Assembly (NCBI GenBank): GCA_937890395.1 | Contig: CALACK010000039.1 | Location: 1 to 53,065 of the forward strand | DNA from: an uncultured Acidimicrobiaceae bacterium | Lineage (GTDB): Bacteria > Actinomycetota > Acidimicrobiia > Acidimicrobiales > Ilumatobacteraceae | Length of the DNA stretch: 53,065 nt | Direction: 5' to 3' | Shown: piece by piece, positions 33,993 to 40,705 of the stretch | Layout: each line of letters begins with the position of its first letter | How positions within the stretch are numbered: the stretch's first letter is position 1 | Translations under genes and position numbers: made by a program | The notes under the pieces: model-generated | What the model was told of the DNA's origin: nothing | What the model saw: only the letters and a program-made list of their open reading frames with translations | The model's database searches: none

Positions 33993-35393
33993 GTGATGCC
34001 CCAGCGCTTCGCGCCTGTTTTAAACGAGATCGCGCCGATTGTCCCTAGGTTTCGCGACGCTGGCTTCAAACTATTTTTAGTTGGCGGCACCGTACGAGAT
34101 TTAATGTTGGATCGCAATGTTAAAGATTTAGATTTTGATTTAACAACCGACGCTCATCCAGATCAGATTAAGTCACTTCTTACCGGCTGGACAGATGCAT
34201 TGTGGACACAAGGCGAACGATTCGGCACAATCGGTGCGAAAAAAGGCGAGCGCGTTTACGAAATCACGACGCACCGCGCCGAGGCATATTCGCCAGACTC
34301 TCGAAAACCAGATGTGCAATTTTCAAAAGACATTCACGAAGATCTTTCGCGTCGTGACTTCACAATTAATTCAATGGCGCTAGATGTAACCCGCGAATCT
34401 CCTGAGCTTATTGACCCGTTTAACGGCATGGCCGATCTACTTGCCAAAGTTTTGCGCACGCCTTTGTCTCCAGAAATAAGTTTCAGCGATGATCCATTAC
34501 GAATGTTACGAGCGGCGCGGTTCATTTCTGGTCTTGGGGTTGTGCCTGTGCCTGAGTTGACTGCGGCAGTCAAATTAATGAATGAGCGCATCGCGATTGT
34601 CAGCGCTGAGAGAATTCGCGATGAATTCGATCGACTGATGGTCACATTGCGTCCGTCGTTTGGTTTGTGGTTCTTGGTCGATAATGGATTATCACAACAT
34701 TTTCTACCCGAGTTAGCTGCGATGCAACTAGAACAAGATCCGATTCATCGGCATAAAGATGTACTTACTCATACTTTGGCCGTCGTTGAAAATGTTCAGC
34801 CTGATGCTCCGTGCGATTTTCGAATTACACGGTTGGCAGCGCTGTTTCACGATGTCGGAAAACCAAAGACAAGATCAATTCGCGCTGGCAAAGGCGTAAC
34901 TTTTTATCATCACGAAGCAGTCGGCGCCCGAATGACACGCGAACGAATGCGAAAATTGAAGTATTCGACTCAAGACATTGAAACTGTCTCAGAACTCGTC
35001 GCGTTGAGCGCGCGTTTTCATACATACCAAATGGGATGGACTGACGCTGCGGTGCGACGCTATGTTCGCGATGCCGGCGCTCATTTGGCTGACCTAAATG
35101 TTCTAACGCGCAGTGATTGCACTACACGTAATGAGAAAAAAGTTGAGGCGCTAGCACGCCGTATGAGCGAACTTGAAAAACGCATCGCAGAGCTAGCTAC
35201 GAGCGAAGAATTAAAGGCAATGCGCCCTGAATTAGACGGCTCGCAAGTAATGGAGTTTCTTAAAATTAAGCCAGGTCGAGACATCGGGGATGCGCTTGAA
35301 TTTCTTATGGAAATCCGCATTGAAGAAGGTTTGCTCGGCGATGAGATAATTCGTGAGCGCCTTAAATCGTGGTGGGACTTGCGAACTGGTTAA
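33993..35393 (+). CDS. cca: CCA tRNA nucleotidyltransferase / poly(A) polymerase family with HD domain
   Basis: A 466-residue class II nucleotidyltransferase. The catalytic region is LFLVGGTVRDLMLDRNVKDLDFDLTT near residue 28, with the DLDFD acidic pair, followed by RRDFTINSMALDV and DDPLRMLRAARF. A C-terminal HD domain has ALFHDVGKPKTRS near residue 285. It repairs or adds CCA at tRNA 3' ends, which fits the tRNAs here that lack encoded CCA. It stands upstream of DUF6049 in opposite orientation, as in mycobacteria (pcnA-Rv3909). Confidence 0.95.
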   Translation: MMPQRFAPVLNEIAPIVPRFRDAGFKLFLVGGTVRDLMLDRNVKDLDFDLTTDAHPDQIKSLLTGWTDALWTQGERFGTIGAKKGERVYEITTHRAEAYSPDSRKPDVQFSKDIHEDLSRRDFTINSMALDVTRESPELIDPFNGMADLLAKVLRTPLSPEISFSDDPLRMLRAARFISGLGVVPVPELTAAVKLMNERIAIVSAERIRDEFDRLMVTLRPSFGLWFLVDNGLSQHFLPELAAMQLEQDPIHRHKDVLTHTLAVVENVQPDAPCDFRITRLAALFHDVGKPKTRSIRAGKGVTFYHHEAVGARMTRERMRKLKYSTQDIETVSELVALSARFHTYQMGWTDAAVRRYVRDAGAHLADLNVLTRSDCTTRNEKKVEALARRMSELEKRIAELATSEELKAMRPELDGSQVMEFLKIKPGRDIGDALEFLMEIRIEEGLLGDEIIRERLKSWWDLRTG

Positions 35394-35448
35394 TTTATTA
35401 ATTTTCAGTTTCTAATCTTGTTACTTAAATGTTACAGTCTAAATAATT

Positions 35449-35883
35449 ATGACACGCAAGACCGAAAGTACAGACACCGATGAGACGCGCGCCGATAATT
35501 CTGTTGGCGAAATTGATCATCGTCTAACACGACGTGCTCAAATAAATAATTTTCGTCGCGGAGAAGTTTCTCGCGATACTTTGTGCGATGCACATCCAGA
35601 GTTGTTGCGCGTCGCTCGAAACTTCGGTCGATCAACTCGCGTCAAGTGCCCGATTTGTGTCAACGACCAACTTGTTACGGTGTCGTATGTTTTTGGTCCG
35701 CGGTTGCCGAGCCATGGCCGGTTTATTGCTACTCGAGCCGAGGTCGAAGAGTTTGATTTTCGTCCAGAGCGTTTCACGGCCTATTTAATAGAGGTCTGTC
35801 GAAGTTGCTCGTGGCACCACCTGCTAAAAACTCGGGTGCTAGGTGGGCGGCGCAAGTCTCGAAAGTCGGCAGCCTCTCAATAA
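35449..35883 (+). CDS. DUF5318 protein with zinc ribbon
   Basis: A 144-residue protein. HRLTRRAQINNFRRGEVSRDTLCDAHPELLRVARNFG is the DUF5318 core. CPIC near residue 66 and CRSC near 117 form a likely zinc ribbon, and VSYVFGPRLPSHGR follows the first pair. The C-terminus is basic. Function is unknown, perhaps RNA- or ribosome-related given its place before rpsF, a position also seen in mycobacteria, where a penicillin-binding protein lies in between. Confidence 0.82.
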   Translation: MTRKTESTDTDETRADNSVGEIDHRLTRRAQINNFRRGEVSRDTLCDAHPELLRVARNFGRSTRVKCPICVNDQLVTVSYVFGPRLPSHGRFIATRAEVEEFDFRPERFTAYLIEVCRSCSWHHLLKTRVLGGRRKSRKSAASQ

Positions 35884-35946
35884 CCCTGCAACAGGGATGT
35901 GGCACTGTGTGTTTGTGCCGTTACACTTTCAAATTCACATACCTGC

Positions 35947-35986
35947 CCCTTCGGGGGCCCCAATTAATCGTTGGGTCCGAAGGGAG
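35947..35986 (+). promoter_or_regulatory. Candidate S6:S18-type leader of rpsF
   Basis: CCCTTCGG (35947-35954) pairs perfectly with CCGAAGGG (35977-35984). Inside, CCCAA (35959-35963) pairs with TTGGG (35971-35975) around a TTAATCG loop, leaving an internal loop of GGGC opposite T. The ribosome-binding site AGGGAG (35981-35986) of rpsF lies partly in the outer stem. An alternative CCCC-TTCG-GGGG hairpin (35946-35957) would exclude the outer stem. An RNA bound by S6:S18 is known to control this operon in many bacteria; identity with that motif is inference. Confidence 0.5.
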
Positions 35987-35997
35987 TTTTTACGTCC

Positions 35998-36324
35998 ATG
36001 CGAACATACGAATTAATGGTTATTGTCAGCGGCAAACTTGAAGAGTCCGCAGCCCACTACTGGATCAGTGTTGTTACTAAATCAGTAATTACTGCCGGTG
36101 GCAAAGTTCATGGCACACCTGATTGGTGGGGTAAGCGTCGTTTGGCTTATCCAATTAAAAAACAAGATGATGGTTATTACGCAATTTTCAATATCTCAGC
36201 GCCAGGTGGTGCACTCGACGAAGCCGAGCGTGCCATGCGAATCGCAGATGATGTTCTAAGACACAAACTCCTCCGCCTTCCTGATGACGAAGCCGCACGT
36301 CGTGGCATGACCGTCTCGGCTTAA
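35998..36324 (+). CDS. rpsF: 30S ribosomal protein S6
   Basis: A 108-residue S6. It begins MRTYELMVIVSGKLEESA at ATG 35998, the family's conserved N-terminus; an upstream in-frame start at 35971 lies in the leader and is not supported. GGGAG at 35982-35986 is the ribosome-binding site. WGKRRLAYPIKKQDDGYYAIFNI and VLRHKLLRL follow. It pairs with S18 in the 30S platform. Spacing to ssb is 30 bases. Confidence 0.96.
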   Translation: MRTYELMVIVSGKLEESAAHYWISVVTKSVITAGGKVHGTPDWWGKRRLAYPIKKQDDGYYAIFNISAPGGALDEAERAMRIADDVLRHKLLRLPDDEAARRGMTVSA

Positions 36325-36354
36325 GAATATTTACAAAAGAAATAAAGGGATAAA

Positions 36355-36810
36355 ATGGCTGACAACAGCATCACACTCGTCGGAAACTTACCTCGCGACC
36401 CAGAAATCCGATTTACTGCCACTGGCCGAGCAGTCGCGTCGTTCAGTATGGGTGTCGGTCGTCGATACCAGGTCAACGGTGAATGGCAAGAACAAACTTC
36501 TTGGTTCAATGTCACTGCTTGGGGCCAACTCGGTGAGAACGCAGCGGCAACTTTAGTTAAAGGGTCGCGAGTCGTCGTGACCGGTCGACTAGAGCAACGC
36601 GAATACACATCCCGCGAGGGCGAGAAGCGCACAGCGATTGATGTCGTGGCAGATGACATTGGGCCAAGTTTGCGTTGGGCAACGGCAACTGTTGTGCGTA
36701 CACCAAAGCAAGAAGGTCAAGGTGGCGGAGCAGCAAACAACCGCTCAGCAAACTCAGGTACAAACCCGGGCACCGAAGCAACGCCATTTGATGGCGAAGA
36801 ACCATTCTAG
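36355..36810 (+). CDS. ssb: Single-stranded DNA-binding protein
   Basis: A 151-residue SSB. The OB-fold runs from NSITLVGNLPRDPEIRFTATG to about residue 110, followed by a Gly/Asn linker and the acidic tip FDGEEPF that recruits partner proteins. It coats ssDNA at the fork. AAAGGG lies upstream of the ATG. It sits between S6 and S18, as in most bacteria. Confidence 0.97.
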   Translation: MADNSITLVGNLPRDPEIRFTATGRAVASFSMGVGRRYQVNGEWQEQTSWFNVTAWGQLGENAAATLVKGSRVVVTGRLEQREYTSREGEKRTAIDVVADDIGPSLRWATATVVRTPKQEGQGGGAANNRSANSGTNPGTEATPFDGEEPF

Positions 36811-36891
36811 AAAATTAATTATTTCAATAAAAACATCACTAAAGCATCAATTAAGCAATAAAAACAAACTCGACGATTAAGGACATTCCCA

Positions 36892-37344
36892 ATGACAAGT
36901 AAATCCAACAAGTTACGTGCCCAAAAAGCGTTGTTGCGCAAACCAAAGAAGCGCTCAAATGTTGTAGTCAAAGAAAAGATCGGCTTTGTTGACTATAAAG
37001 ATGTCAATTTACTGCAACGGTTTATGTCAGATCGCTCGAAGTTGCGTGCGCGAAGAATGAACGGCAACAACGTTCAACTCCAACGAGATATCGCAACAGC
37101 AGTTAAGAACGCTCGTGAAATGGCATTGTTGCCATACATGAAACAGGTTTCTGCGGCACGCGCGCCACGAGAGCGTGGCGAAAACGGGTCTGACGATCGA
37201 GACCGCGACCGTGGTCCACGTCGTCCACGCCGCGACGACTCAGCGCCGCGTAGTTCGGTCACTGTTTCTGAAACAGTAGAAGTAGCGCCAAATATCACAG
37301 CAGAAATATCAACCGAAGTTATTGTCGACGGAGCAGCATCATGA
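36892..37344 (+). CDS. rpsR: 30S ribosomal protein S18 with long C-terminal extension
   Basis: A 150-residue protein. Residues 20-82 are S18 ([50 protein letters not shown]). The N-terminal Cys of zinc-type S18 is absent (a C-minus form). Normal S18 is about 75-85 residues; residues 83-150 are extra, first Arg/Asp-rich ([22 protein letters not shown]) and then acidic. Its stop overlaps the rplI start by four bases. The extension is continuous in frame, with no sign of a frameshift. Confidence 0.93.
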   Translation: MTSKSNKLRAQKALLRKPKKRSNVVVKEKIGFVDYKDVNLLQRFMSDRSKLRARRMNGNNVQLQRDIATAVKNAREMALLPYMKQVSAARAPRERGENGSDDRDRDRGPRRPRRDDSAPRSSVTVSETVEVAPNITAEISTEVIVDGAAS

Positions 37345-37787
37345 AAATCCTTCTTCGATCTGATGTCAAGGGTGTGGGCCGTCGCGGCGACATTGTCAAT
37401 GTGTCTGCAGGTCACGCTCGCAACTTTTTGTTGCCGAATGATCTTGCTGTTGTTGCTAACGACGGCACGGTTGCCCAAGCCGAGGTCATGCGCAAAGCGC
37501 AAGAACTTAAGGCCGCAACAGATCGTGAATCTGCACGTAGCCTTGCCTCTTCATTAGCCACAAAGGTCATTACCATTTCGGCTAAGGCAGGCAACGAGGG
37601 GCGTTTGTTCGGCTCAATAACTTCTACAGAAATCGTGAAGGCAATATTTGACCAGACGGGTGCAACGATTGATCGCAAGCAAGTGCAACTAGAAGCTCCG
37701 TTGCGACAACTAGGCGAGCATGTAGTTGTTGTTGAATTATTTGCAGAAGTCTTAACTAATATGTCGGTAAACATCGTCTCTAAATAG
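37341..37787 (+). CDS. rplI: 50S ribosomal protein L9
   Basis: A 148-residue L9. The N-terminal [33 protein letters not shown] is the conserved 23S-binding domain, followed by the connecting helix and a C-terminal domain with [16 protein letters not shown]. The start overlaps the S18 stop as ATGA. Between this gene and dnaB lies a DnaA-box-like array. Confidence 0.96.
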   Translation: MKILLRSDVKGVGRRGDIVNVSAGHARNFLLPNDLAVVANDGTVAQAEVMRKAQELKAATDRESARSLASSLATKVITISAKAGNEGRLFGSITSTEIVKAIFDQTGATIDRKQVQLEAPLRQLGEHVVVVELFAEVLTNMSVNIVSK

Positions 37788-37818
37788 AGTTGATTTTTAG
37801 TTGCGCATACGGTTTTAC

Positions 37819-37859
37819 CAACACAGTTATCAACGTAGTTATCAACACAGTTATCCACA
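37819..37859. promoter_or_regulatory. 12-bp repeat array ending in a DnaA box, upstream of dnaB
   Basis: CAACACAGTTAT (37819-37830), CAACGTAGTTAT (37831-37842) and CAACACAGTTAT (37843-37854) follow each other, then CCACA. The last junction makes a perfect DnaA box, TTATCCACA (37851-37859). The earlier junctions make near-boxes TTATCAACA (37839-37847, one mismatch) and TTATCAACG (37827-37835, two mismatches), all 12 bases apart on the same strand. Confidence 0.7.
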
Positions 37860-37918
37860 TGAAAATCACAGGGTTATACCGCTAGTAATCAACAGGCAAA
37901 TCAAGGCATTGTGTAGTC

Positions 37919-39310
37919 ATGTCAATCGCTGAATTCTCTCGTGGCGACCGCTCTGGTGTTCAGCAGCGACAAACAAATCGAATTCCCCCGCACAGCATTG
38001 AAGCAGAAGCATCGTTGCTCGGCGCAATGTTGTTGTCTCAAGAAGCAGTTGCTGTTGCGTTTGAACGAGGCGTTAGGTCAGAAGAATTTTATAAGCCTGC
38101 GCACCAACATATATTCGATGCGATTCGGTCGCTCAATACTGCGGGCGAGCCTGTTGATCCGATAACAGTTGGTGAAGAATTACGGCGAAATAGTTTGCTT
38201 GACGGAATGGGCGGAATCGATTCGCTGCTGACTTTACAAAATGCAACGCCAGCAATTACGAGTGCTGATCGTTATGCGAAAATTGTTCGTGAAACCGCAT
38301 CACTTCGCCGGCTTTTGGCGGTTGCATCAGAAATCGCCGAGATCGCTTACAGCGGGCCAGAAGATGTAGCGAAAGCTATTGACGATTCCGAATCAAAAGT
38401 ATTTGACGTGTCAGAAAGCAATATCGGTGATGCATCTCAACCACTTAAGAATTTGGTTGAAGACGCAATGGAGAAGTTAGAAGACCGCGCAAATAATAAA
38501 GAAGCAATAACCGGCACGGCAACTGGCTTAGCCGGTTTAGATAAAATTTTGCTCGGCCTTCAACCGGGTACCTTAAATATTCTTGGTGCTCGCCCTGCAA
38601 TGGGAAAGTCGGCGCTCGCACTTGGTATTGCTGTGCATGTTGCGCGTAACTCTGGTAAACCAGTTCTGTTCTTTTCTCTTGAAATGGGAAGCGCAGAACT
38701 TGTGCAAAGAATTTTGGCAAGCGAAGCCGGAGTCGACTCGGCAGTATTGCGCAGCGGTCGCCCAACACCAAACGACTGGACAAAGATCGGACACGCGGTA
38801 GGTCGCCTTGATGTGCCGTTGATTATTGACGACAGCCCAGGCACATCAGTTGGCGCGATCCGTGCGAAGGCTCGAAGAACCCTTAGTCGTCAAGGTGATC
38901 TCTCGCTCATAGTGATCGACTATCTACAACTCATGGGTGGCGATGGCCGACCAGAGAACAGGCAACTTGAAGTCAGCGAGATTAGTCGTAAGTTAAAGCT
39001 GCTAGCCCGCGAGTTTAAGATTCCAATTCTTGCCCTTAGTCAGTTGAGCCGCGGATTAGAAGCACGTACAGATAAGAGGCCAACACTTTCTGACTTGCGC
39101 GAATCTGGCGCACTCGAACAAGATGCCGACGTGGTGATGTTCTTGTATCGTGACGAGGTTTACAACCCCGATAACAAAGACGAACTTGGCGCAGCAGAAT
39201 TAAGTATTTCAAAGCATCGTGCTGGCCCACTCGGCAAAGTGCGTCTCGCTTGGCTTGGTGCATACACACGGTTCGAAAACTTTGCAACAGATTCAAATTC
39301 AGACTTATAA
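37919..39310 (+). CDS. dnaB: Replicative DNA helicase DnaB
   Basis: A 463-residue hexameric helicase. The N-terminal domain starts RIPPHSIEAEASLLGAMLLS. The RecA-like core has the Walker A GARPAMGKSALALG near residue 223, the Walker B LSLIVIDYLQLM near 328, then ALSQLSRGLEARTDKRPTLSDLRESGALEQDADVVMFLYRDE. There is no intein. It unwinds DNA at the fork 5'-3'. It is probably loaded by DnaA and DUF721/DciA. The array upstream suggests DnaA control. Confidence 0.97.
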   Translation: MSIAEFSRGDRSGVQQRQTNRIPPHSIEAEASLLGAMLLSQEAVAVAFERGVRSEEFYKPAHQHIFDAIRSLNTAGEPVDPITVGEELRRNSLLDGMGGIDSLLTLQNATPAITSADRYAKIVRETASLRRLLAVASEIAEIAYSGPEDVAKAIDDSESKVFDVSESNIGDASQPLKNLVEDAMEKLEDRANNKEAITGTATGLAGLDKILLGLQPGTLNILGARPAMGKSALALGIAVHVARNSGKPVLFFSLEMGSAELVQRILASEAGVDSAVLRSGRPTPNDWTKIGHAVGRLDVPLIIDDSPGTSVGAIRAKARRTLSRQGDLSLIVIDYLQLMGGDGRPENRQLEVSEISRKLKLLAREFKIPILALSQLSRGLEARTDKRPTLSDLRESGALEQDADVVMFLYRDEVYNPDNKDELGAAELSISKHRAGPLGKVRLAWLGAYTRFENFATDSNSDL

Positions 39311-39337
39311 CTACTTAAAACAATAAAGGCACAAACG

Positions 39338-39541
39338 ATGTTTCTTGGAGACGATTTACTTGCGTGGCTAGTTATCGCATTAGGTGGCGCAATGTGCGCA
39401 GGCAACATTGCTGCATTAGTTCGTCCGCCGAAAAAGCGCCGCGACGCGAACGATTTAGTAAAAGCACCAATATTGCGCAGTTTAATAATGGCGACAATTG
39501 GTGGCATAGCCGCTTTGTGGTCGCTAGTTAGTTTGTTTTAA
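39338..39541 (+). CDS. Small two-helix membrane protein
   Basis: A 67-residue protein: DDLLAWLVIALGGAMCAGNIAAL is the first membrane helix, a basic loop PPKKRRDANDLVKAP follows, and ILRSLIMATIGGIAALWSLVSLF is the second. AAAGGC precedes the ATG. It follows dnaB by 27 bases on the same strand. It looks like a real small hydrophobic protein, but I know no family. Confidence 0.6.
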   Translation: MFLGDDLLAWLVIALGGAMCAGNIAALVRPPKKRRDANDLVKAPILRSLIMATIGGIAALWSLVSLF

Positions 39542-39551
39542 ATTAAATAAT

Positions 39552-39965
39552 TCACCAGTCGTTAGATCGGCGTGATTCTTTTTTCTTGCTGGCGTGACGT
39601 TTGCCTTCAAGTCGTCGCTCAATAGACCCTCGGGTCGGTTTTGATTTTCTTCGTTGCGGGCTTGCTGGTTTCGCGACACTGTCAAGCATCTCTGTCAGTT
39701 GACTTAAACAAAGTTGGCGGTTACGCCATTGACTTCGACTTGTTTGACTTGTTACGCGAACCGTTTGTGGCCATTTTATTTTTACTCGCCTCAACAAGAT
39801 TTCCGACCCAGTGATCGCATCAGTTTCAACAACCAGAGTTGCTTTTGATGAAGTTTTATTTATGTGTTGCCCACCCGCACCGCTTGAACGGGCGAAACTC
39901 CAATTCAATGCACTACTTGGCACGACTAAACCACTCGAGGTTCGGAGGTCTTCGTCGGGTTTCAC
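39552..39965 (-). CDS. arfB: ArfB/YaeJ-type peptidyl-tRNA hydrolase
   Basis: A 137-residue release-factor-like protein with the GGQ hydrolysis motif in RSSGAGGQHINKTSSKA near residue 30 and a basic C-terminal tail (RRLEGKRHASKKKESRRSNDW) that enters the mRNA channel of stalled ribosomes. It lacks the codon-recognition domain of RF1/RF2. It rescues non-stop ribosomes, perhaps alongside tmRNA. Confidence 0.93.
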   Translation of the reverse strand: MKPDEDLRTSSGLVVPSSALNWSFARSSGAGGQHINKTSSKATLVVETDAITGSEILLRRVKIKWPQTVRVTSQTSRSQWRNRQLCLSQLTEMLDSVAKPASPQRRKSKPTRGSIERRLEGKRHASKKKESRRSNDW

Positions 39966-39990
39966 TTTGGTAATTCTTGCTTAAGTTTTG

Positions 39991-40061
39991 AGCGGGTGAC
40001 GGGAATCGGACCCGCGTATTCAGCTTGGGAAGCTGATGTTCTACCACTGAACTACACCCGC
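39991..40061 (-). tRNA. tRNA-Gly (anticodon CCC)
   Basis: The reverse complement folds as a 71-base cloverleaf. The acceptor is GCGGGTG/CACCCGC, the discriminator is T, the anticodon loop is TTCCCAA on a TCAGC/GCTGA stem, and the T-arm contains GGTCCGATTCC. Anticodon CCC reads GGG. No CCA is encoded. Confidence 0.93.
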
Positions 40062-40135
40062 AATTAGATAGTTGAGCGTATCAAGCTGTTTTTATGCCCC
40101 AAATTATAGAATCGCAAATAATTTACTAAGGTTGC

Positions 40136-40705
40136 ATGGTTGTGATTCTGTCTGATCGAACCATTAGAGAGGCGTTGGCCCAAAAAAGGATCGTAATTGA
40201 TCCGCTAGATGATTCGTGTATTCAGCCTTCTTCTATCGATGTCAAAGTTTCAAACCTGTTTCGGGTGTTTCGAAATCACACGGCAAGCACAATTGACGTC
40301 AAGCGTGATCTTTCTGAACTCACAGAACTAGTTGAGATTGATCAAGACGGGGTGTTCATGTTGCACCCAGGAGAATTTGTTCTCGGTTCAACCCTTGAGA
40401 GAATCGGACTCGCAAATGATCTAGTTGGTCGAGTCGAGGGAAAAAGCTCTTTAGGTCGTCTTGGTTTATTAATTCACTCGACTGCGGGTTTTATCGACGC
40501 AGGTTTCGACGGTCACATCACACTTGAACTTTCAAATGTTGCAAATCTGCCGATCACGATTTATCCATCAATGAAAATTGGTCAGGTTAGTTTTATGACG
40601 ATGACCACCCCAGCAGATAAACCTTACGGTTCAGGTGCAAGCGGTTCTAAATACCAAGGTCAACGCGGCCCGACGCCGAGTCAGTACTTCAAAAACTTTA
40701 AGTAA
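40136..40705 (+). CDS. dcd: dCTP deaminase (Dcd)
   Basis: A 189-residue trimeric pyrimidine deaminase of the dUTPase fold. LSDRTIREALAQKRIVIDPLDDSCIQPSSIDVKVSNLFRVF is the typical N-terminus, and VEGKSSLGRLGLLIHSTAGFIDAGFDGHITLELSN is the active site with the catalytic Glu. The C-terminal YGSGASGSKYQGQRGPTPSQ closes over the substrate. Actinobacterial forms are often bifunctional, giving dUMP. Its stop is adjacent to the convergent Fe-S gene. Confidence 0.95.
   Translation: MVVILSDRTIREALAQKRIVIDPLDDSCIQPSSIDVKVSNLFRVFRNHTASTIDVKRDLSELTELVEIDQDGVFMLHPGEFVLGSTLERIGLANDLVGRVEGKSSLGRLGLLIHSTAGFIDAGFDGHITLELSNVANLPITIYPSMKIGQVSFMTMTTPADKPYGSGASGSKYQGQRGPTPSQYFKNFK

Noticed and set aside
37412-37858. 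A 148-codon minus-strand frame across rplI and its downstream spacer
   Set aside because: Its N-terminal DNCVDNYVDNC repeat is just the DnaA-box-like array read backwards, and the rest is antisense to rplI.
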